NCBI GenBank assembly: GCA_002421865.1
Contig: DISE01000046.1
Span: 1-37,753, forward strand
Source: Castellaniella sp. UBA6218
Lineage (GTDB): Bacteria; Pseudomonadota; Gammaproteobacteria; Burkholderiales; Burkholderiaceae_B
DNA length: 37,753 nt
Reading direction: 5' to 3'
Below are positions 33,504 to 37,753 of this stretch, one piece after another. The position numbers were made by a program, and so were the translations under genes. The first letter of the stretch is position 1, and each line of letters opens with the position of its first letter. Under the pieces are notes generated by a model. It did not search any database. It saw nothing but the letters and a program-made list of their open reading frames with translations, and had not been told where the DNA came from.

Positions 33504-34303
33504 GCGCCGTCTCCCATGCCGTTGCCGGCTCCGGAACGGACGCGCCGGCGTCCGCCGCCCCCGTCCTCTCGGTCCGGGGCCTGTCGGCGCATTATGGCAA
33601 GGTGGCCGCCCTGGACCCCATCGACCTGACGGTGGGCCGGGGAGAGATCGTGACCGTCATCGGCGCCAACGGCGCCGGGAAATCGACCCTGCTGGGCGCC
33701 ATCATGGGGGCATTGCCCCTGCGAGGGCACAGCCGGGGCTCGATCGTGTTCCAGGACATTGAAGTGCAGGGCTGGGACATCGAGCGCCGCGTGGGCCAGG
33801 GCCTGTCGCTGGTGCCGGAACGCCGCGAACTGTTCGCCAGCATGTCCGTGCGCGACAACCTGCTGCTGGGCGGCTTCCGTTTGTACCGCGCCGGCGTTCA
33901 GGGCTGGCGCGACACCCTGGAGGAGGTCTACGACCTGTTTCCTCGCCTGAAGGAACGCGCCGGCCAGGCGGCGGGGACGTTGTCGGGGGGCGAGCGCCAG
34001 ATGCTGGCGCTGGGCCGCGCCCTGATGGCGCGTCCGGCCTTGCTGATGCTGGACGAGCCCAGCCTGGGCCTGGCGCCGCGCGTGGTCCGGGAAATCTTCC
34101 AGACCATCGCCCGCTTGCGCAGCACCGGCGTGTCCATCCTGCTGGTGGAACAGAATGCCCGCGCCGCCTTGCACGTGGCGGACCGTGGCTACGTTCTGGA
34201 AACCGGCGCCGTCGTCCTGGAAGGCGAATCCCGCATGCTGGCGGGACATCCCCGGGTCATCGAAAGCTATCTGGGACTTGCTGGAGCGGGCCGGTCCTCC
34301 TGA
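33500..34303 (+). CDS. livF: Branched-chain-type ABC ATPase, LivF-like
   Basis: This 267-residue ATPase is the second nucleotide-binding subunit of the rightward importer. It has a 20-residue Ala/Ser-rich N-terminal extension, then LSVRGLSAHYGKVAALDPIDL, Walker A GANGAGKST, the LivF-specific LVPERRELFASMSVRDNLLLG, a canonical signature LSGGERQMLALGRAL and Walker B LLMLDEPSLGLAP. Its ATG overlaps the fusion stop (ATGA). A GGGGGG upstream can serve as ribosome binding site. A bidirectional terminator follows. Confidence 0.93.
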   Translation: MSAVSHAVAGSGTDAPASAAPVLSVRGLSAHYGKVAALDPIDLTVGRGEIVTVIGANGAGKSTLLGAIMGALPLRGHSRGSIVFQDIEVQGWDIERRVGQGLSLVPERRELFASMSVRDNLLLGGFRLYRAGVQGWRDTLEEVYDLFPRLKERAGQAAGTLSGGERQMLALGRALMARPALLMLDEPSLGLAPRVVREIFQTIARLRSTGVSILLVEQNARAALHVADRGYVLETGAVVLEGESRMLAGHPRVIESYLGLAGAGRSS

Positions 34304-34322
34304 AGGCGAGCCTGGGAAATGA

Positions 34323-34353
34323 AAAAAGAATGGCCCTTGGGGCCATTCTTTTT
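34323..34353. terminator. Bidirectional Rho-independent terminator between the two Liv-type operons
   Basis: Perfect 13-base arms (AAAAAGAATGGCC and GGCCATTCTTTTT) flank a five-base loop. The A-run on one side and T-run on the other give a U tail in both directions. It lies 19 bases after livF (+) and 26 bases after livM (-), ending both converging operons. Confidence 0.9.
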
Positions 34354-34379
34354 GAGCCGTGCCGCGTGTGATGTAAAAA

Positions 34380-35348
34380 TCAGCCCGTCTTCTGCCGCTT
34401 GGCCAGCCATTCGCCGACGATGCCGCGACGGAAGGCCAGCACGCAGACGATGAAGATCAGGCCGATGACGATGGTGACCGATTCGCCCAGGACGCGGAAC
34501 CATTCGATGCCGGTCTGGTGCATCAGGAAGCGGCCGAATTCGCCGACCTTGTTTTCCAGCGCCACGACAATGATCGCGCCCAGCACCGGACCGGTGAGCG
34601 TGCCCATGCCGCCGATCAGCGTCATGAGGATCACCATGCCCGACATCTGCCAGGTGGCGTCCGACAGTGTGGCCGATACGAACACCAGCGATTTGGTGGC
34701 GCCGGCCAGCCCGGCGAGCGTGGCCGAGAGCACGAAGGCCAGCAGCTTGAAGCGGTCCACATCGTAGCCCAGCGAGATCATGCGCGGTTCGTTTTCGCGG
34801 ATGGCCTTCAGGACCTGGCCGAAGGGTGAGTGCACGGTGCGCCAGATCAGGGCGTAGCCCAGCACGAAGATCACCAGCACCACGTAGTACAGATTGATGT
34901 CCTGGCCGAGATCCAGCCCGAGAATGCTGCCGCGTGGAATGCCCTGCAGCCCGTCCTCGCCGCCGGTGAACGGTGCCTGCAGAAAGTAGAAGAACAGCAT
35001 CTGGGCGAGCGCCAGGGTGATCATGGCGAAGTAGATGCCGCTGCGCCGGATCGAGAGCAGGCCGAATATCAGGCCCAGCGCGCCGGCGGCCGCGGTGCCG
35101 AAGAGCAGCCCGCCCAGCGTGGGCCAGCCCCAGGCGGTCAGCGACTGGCCGCAGGCGTAGGCGGCCAGCCCGAGGAAGGCGGCGTGGCCGAAGGACAGCA
35201 GTCCGGTGTAGCCCAGCAGCAGATTGAAAGCGCACGCGAACAGGGCGTAGCACATGACCTTCATGATGAAGATCGGATAGCCGCCCAGCACGGGCAGGGC
35301 CGCGAGCAGGACGATGGCGGCCAGATAGCCAATCAGTTGACGATTCAT
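34380..35348 (-). CDS. livM: Branched-chain-type ABC permease, LivM-like
   Basis: This 322-residue inner-membrane permease has the LivM pattern (MKVMCYALFACAFNLLLGYTGLLSFGHAAFLGL, coupling loop LKAIRENEPRMISLGYD, and GGMGTLTGPVLGA). It is the last gene in the leftward operon and overlaps livH by four bases. Unlike the rightward system, no ATPase domain is fused. It works with the LivH-like partner and the ATPases at the right edge. Confidence 0.93.
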   Translation of the reverse strand: MNRQLIGYLAAIVLLAALPVLGGYPIFIMKVMCYALFACAFNLLLGYTGLLSFGHAAFLGLAAYACGQSLTAWGWPTLGGLLFGTAAAGALGLIFGLLSIRRSGIYFAMITLALAQMLFFYFLQAPFTGGEDGLQGIPRGSILGLDLGQDINLYYVVLVIFVLGYALIWRTVHSPFGQVLKAIRENEPRMISLGYDVDRFKLLAFVLSATLAGLAGATKSLVFVSATLSDATWQMSGMVILMTLIGGMGTLTGPVLGAIIVVALENKVGEFGRFLMHQTGIEWFRVLGESVTIVIGLIFIVCVLAFRRGIVGEWLAKRQKTG

Positions 35349-36232
35349 GATTCCTTCCCGAACAGCCCGGCCGGGCGGGTGAGCAGCACGATCACCATGA
35401 TGATGAACACCACGGTGCTGGAAGCCTCGGGCCAGAAGACCTTGGTGAAGCCCTCGATGATGCCCAGCCCCAGTCCGGTGAGGATCGAGCCCAGGATCGA
35501 GCCCATGCCGCCGATGACGACCACGGCGAAGACGACGATGATCAGGTTCGAGCCCATCAGCGGGGAGACCTGCAGGATGGGTGCAGCGAGCACGCCGGCG
35601 AAGCCGGCCAGGCCCACGCCGAAACCGAAGGTCAGCGAGATCATCAGCGGGACGTTCACGCCGAAGGCTTCGACCAGTTTCGGGTTTTCGGTGCCGGCGC
35701 GCAGCAGGGCGCCCAGGCGGGTCTTTTCGATCACGAACCAGGTCAGCAGGCAGGCCAGGATCGAGGCCACGACGACCCAGGCGCGGTAGATGGGCAGGAA
35801 CATGAAACCCAGGTTCACGCCGCCTTGCAGCAGCGCGGGCGTGCTGTAGGGCTGGCCGGAGACGCCATAGAAGCTGCGGAACAGCCCTTCGATGAGCAGC
35901 GTGAGCCCGAAGGTCAGCAGCAGTCCGTAGAGCGGATCGAGCTTGTACAGGCGACGCAGCAGCAGGCGTTCGAGGAAAATGCCGAACAGCCCCACGACGA
36001 GGGGGGCCACGGCGAGCATGACCCAGTAGTTCAGCCCGAGGTACTGCAGGCCCATCCAGGCGACGAAGGCGCCCAGCATGTAGAGCGCGCCGTGAGCGAA
36101 GTTGATGATGTTGAGCAGGCCGAAGATGACGGCCAACCCCAGCGAAAGGACGGCGTAGAACGAGCCGTTGACCAGGCCCAGCAGGAGCTGGCCGAGCAGG
36201 GCCTGGATGGGAACACCGAAAAGTTCTGTCAT
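35345..36232 (-). CDS. livH: Branched-chain-type ABC permease, LivH-like
   Basis: This 295-residue permease has the LivH start (LLGQLLLGLVNGSFYAVLSLGLAVIFGLLNIINFAHGALYMLG), eight or so membrane spans, and the coupling loop GALLRAGTENPKLVEAFGVN. The segment VVIGGMGSILGSILTGLGLGIIEG is typical. It lies 87 bases after the binding-protein gene, with an intervening hairpin, and its stop overlaps livM. Confidence 0.93.
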   Translation of the reverse strand: MTELFGVPIQALLGQLLLGLVNGSFYAVLSLGLAVIFGLLNIINFAHGALYMLGAFVAWMGLQYLGLNYWVMLAVAPLVVGLFGIFLERLLLRRLYKLDPLYGLLLTFGLTLLIEGLFRSFYGVSGQPYSTPALLQGGVNLGFMFLPIYRAWVVVASILACLLTWFVIEKTRLGALLRAGTENPKLVEAFGVNVPLMISLTFGFGVGLAGFAGVLAAPILQVSPLMGSNLIIVVFAVVVIGGMGSILGSILTGLGLGIIEGFTKVFWPEASSTVVFIIMVIVLLTRPAGLFGKES

Positions 36233-36274
36233 AGGGCTGCGGTGAAAGCGGGCGGAAGGAGAAACGAGGATCGC

Positions 36275-36303
36275 GGGCTCCCGCCCGGCTGGAGTGGGAG
36301 CCC
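36275..36303 (-). other. Intercistronic hairpin between binding protein and livH
   Basis: Arms GGGCTCCC and GGGAGCCC (8 bp) flank a 13-base loop. There is no T-run, so full termination is unlikely. Such hairpins after receptor genes often protect the upstream mRNA and reduce downstream expression, giving more receptor than permease; this role is inferred. Confidence 0.5.
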
Positions 36304-36319
36304 GGAGTTCATGCGCCGC

Positions 36320-37531
36320 TTATTTCTTGAGCAAAGCGCAGGTCGAGGTCGATTCCGCGCCATAGACCGATTCGGCCGGCAGGGTGCGCACGATATTGTA
36401 GTAGTCCCAGGGCGCCTTCGACTGATCGGGTTTCTTCACCTGAGCCAGGTACATGTCGTGCATCGTCAGGCCGTCCTTGCGGATGTAGCCGTTCTTGATG
36501 AACATGTCGTTGATCTTGACGCTCTTGAGCTGCTTCATGACCGCATCGCCATCATCCGTGCCGATGGCCTTGACGGCTTCCAGATAGGTCTTGGCCACCG
36601 AATAGTCGCCCGCCTGCAGGAAGGATGGCGCACGCTTGTGCTGTTCGAAGAAACGCTTGGACCAGGCGCGCGATTCATCGTTCTGGTCCCAGTACCAAGG
36701 CGTGGTCAGGTACAGGCCGGCGGTGCTGTCCAGGCCCAGGGCGTGGATGTCGTTGATGAACACCAGCAGGCCGGCCAGCTTCATGGTCTGGGTGATGCCG
36801 AATTCCTTGGCGGCCTTGACGGAGTTGATGAAGTCGCCGCCCGCGTTCGCCAGGCCGAGGACCTGGGCGCCGGAGCTTTGCGCCTGCAGCAGGAAGGAAG
36901 AGAAGTCCGTCGTCGCCAGCGGCGCGCGCACGGCGCCCAGGTTCTTGCCCCCGGATTTTTCCACGACCTTCATCGTGTCTTGTTCGAGCGAGTGTCCGAA
37001 GGCGTAGTCGGCGGTCAGGTAGAACCAGGTCTTGCCCCCTTCACGTACAACGGCGGAACCCGTGCCGTTGGCCAGCGCGACGGTGTTGTAGGCGTAGTGG
37101 ACGGTATAGGGGGTGCATTGGGCATTGGTCAGGGCCGAAGAGCCCGGGCCGACGGCCATGAAGGGTTTTTTCTTCTCTGCAGCCACGGCGGCCATGGCCA
37201 GCGCGGTGGCGGAATTGGTGCCCCCGATCAGCATGTCCAGATGCTGCTGGTCGAACCATTCGCGGGCGCGGGCCGAGGCGATGTCGGCCTTGTTCTGGTG
37301 GTCGGCGGTCAGCAGTTCGATTTTCTTCCCGTTGATTTCGCCCCCCATGTCGGCGATCGCCATGCGGATGGCGTCGGCGCCGGCATTGCCGTCGATGTCC
37401 GCATACACGCCGGACATGTCGGCGATGAAGCCGATGCGGATCACGTCGTCTGAAATCCCCGCGGCTTGGGCCGAGAGACCGAAGCCCAGGCCGGCAACGG
37501 CCAGCGCGGCGGATAGGGTACGCAGTTTCAT
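36320..37531 (-). CDS. Branched-chain-type ABC transporter substrate-binding protein
   Basis: This 403-residue receptor has a signal peptide (about residues 1-23, LSAQA before AGISDD) and a Leu/Ile/Val-type fold (VIRIGFIADMSGVYADIDG, ELLTADHQNKADIASARAREWFD, WFYLTADYAFGHSLE). It is only distantly similar to the receptor at 29381. The ADMSGVYADIDGNAG and NGYIRKDGLTMHDMYLAQVKKP segments recall receptors for aromatic or other carboxylic acids rather than classical LivJ, but the ligand is not known. AGGAGA precedes the ATG. A LivF-like gene lies upstream. Confidence 0.93.
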   Translation of the reverse strand: MKLRTLSAALAVAGLGFGLSAQAAGISDDVIRIGFIADMSGVYADIDGNAGADAIRMAIADMGGEINGKKIELLTADHQNKADIASARAREWFDQQHLDMLIGGTNSATALAMAAVAAEKKKPFMAVGPGSSALTNAQCTPYTVHYAYNTVALANGTGSAVVREGGKTWFYLTADYAFGHSLEQDTMKVVEKSGGKNLGAVRAPLATTDFSSFLLQAQSSGAQVLGLANAGGDFINSVKAAKEFGITQTMKLAGLLVFINDIHALGLDSTAGLYLTTPWYWDQNDESRAWSKRFFEQHKRAPSFLQAGDYSVAKTYLEAVKAIGTDDGDAVMKQLKSVKINDMFIKNGYIRKDGLTMHDMYLAQVKKPDQSKAPWDYYNIVRTLPAESVYGAESTSTCALLKK

Positions 37532-37595
37532 GGGAAGTCTCCTGTATGTGCCGGTTGTGCCGGCGGATCAGTGAAAAATGGGGAGCGGGCGCCGG

Positions 37596-37753
37596 TCAGA
37601 CGCCCAGCAGGCTGTCTAGGGTGGACTGCTTCTCCTGGAGCTGGCTGGCGGGGAATTGTTCCACGATCTGGCCGTGCTCCATGACGTAGAAATGGTCGGC
37701 CAGGGGCGCGGCGAAGCGGAAGTTCTGTTCGACCATGACGATGGTGTAGCCCT
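37596..37753 (-). CDS. livF: LivF-like ABC ATPase, C-terminal fragment (cut by window end)
   Basis: The final 51 codons read GYTIVMVEQNFRFAAPLADHF, then YVMEHGQIVEQF, and end SLLGV. This is the switch region and C-terminus of a LivF-type ATPase; the catalytic motifs lie beyond the right edge. It is upstream of the binding-protein gene by 64 bases, so the leftward operon runs (livG?)-livF-receptor-livH-livM. Confidence 0.85.
   Translation of the reverse strand, partial: GYTIVMVEQNFRFAAPLADHFYVMEHGQIVEQFPASQLQEKQSTLDSLLGV

Overview
This is a high-GC chromosomal window whose gene content and order point to a betaproteobacterium of the order Burkholderiales, most likely family Alcaligenaceae (relatives of Bordetella, Achromobacter, Castellaniella). 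The clues are mfd near ispD-ispF, followed by an AhpC peroxiredoxin, a RisAS-type OmpR/EnvZ pair, a fused TsaB-RimI protein, smc-zipA-ligA, and msrB-yciB-bolA-ppiC. The genus call is inference. No rRNA, tRNA, CRISPR array, prophage or transposase gene was seen. No gap between genes exceeds 300 bases.

Bases 1-12310 carry a sugar-acid module between mfd and ispDF. hexR (-) lies directly upstream of a window-truncated mfd (-). edd (+) is divergent from hexR and is followed by a LacI-family regulator that I call ptxS. Next comes one operon: two permeases, a periplasmic binding protein and an ATPase of the polar amino-acid ABC type, then kguE, kguK and kguD. eda (-) closes the module. A perfect 16-bp palindrome matching the Pseudomonas PtxS operator overlaps the -10 box of the transporter operon. 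HexR-like sites lie upstream of edd (two) and eda (one). The proposed route is 2-ketogluconate import by the ABC system, phosphorylation by KguK, reduction to 6-phosphogluconate by KguD, then Edd and Eda to pyruvate and glyceraldehyde-3-phosphate. Pseudomonas uses the MFS carrier KguT for import, so an ABC importer here would be a replacement.

Bases 12466-29148 are housekeeping: isoprenoid precursors (ispD, ispF), peroxide defence (ahpC), a two-component system, tRNA and ribosome modification (tsaB-rimI), a uracil-DNA glycosylase, lysophospholipid transport (lplT), chromosome condensation (smc), division (zipA), DNA ligase (ligA), and a leftward operon msrB-yciB-bolA-ppiC.

Bases 29381-37753 hold two converging branched-chain-type ABC importer operons that share a bidirectional terminator. 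The rightward one has a LivM-LivG fusion. The leftward one is cut by the window end.

The most unusual feature is a dispersed repeat of about 80 bases, present in four copies at 2662, 7230, 25162 and 33396, all in the same orientation. Each copy has a 13-bp hairpin with a CTGC or CCGC loop and covarying stem, then a second palindrome. Two copies are intergenic. One is translated in frame inside LigA just before its catalytic lysine, and one is translated as the C-terminal tail of the LivM-LivG fusion.
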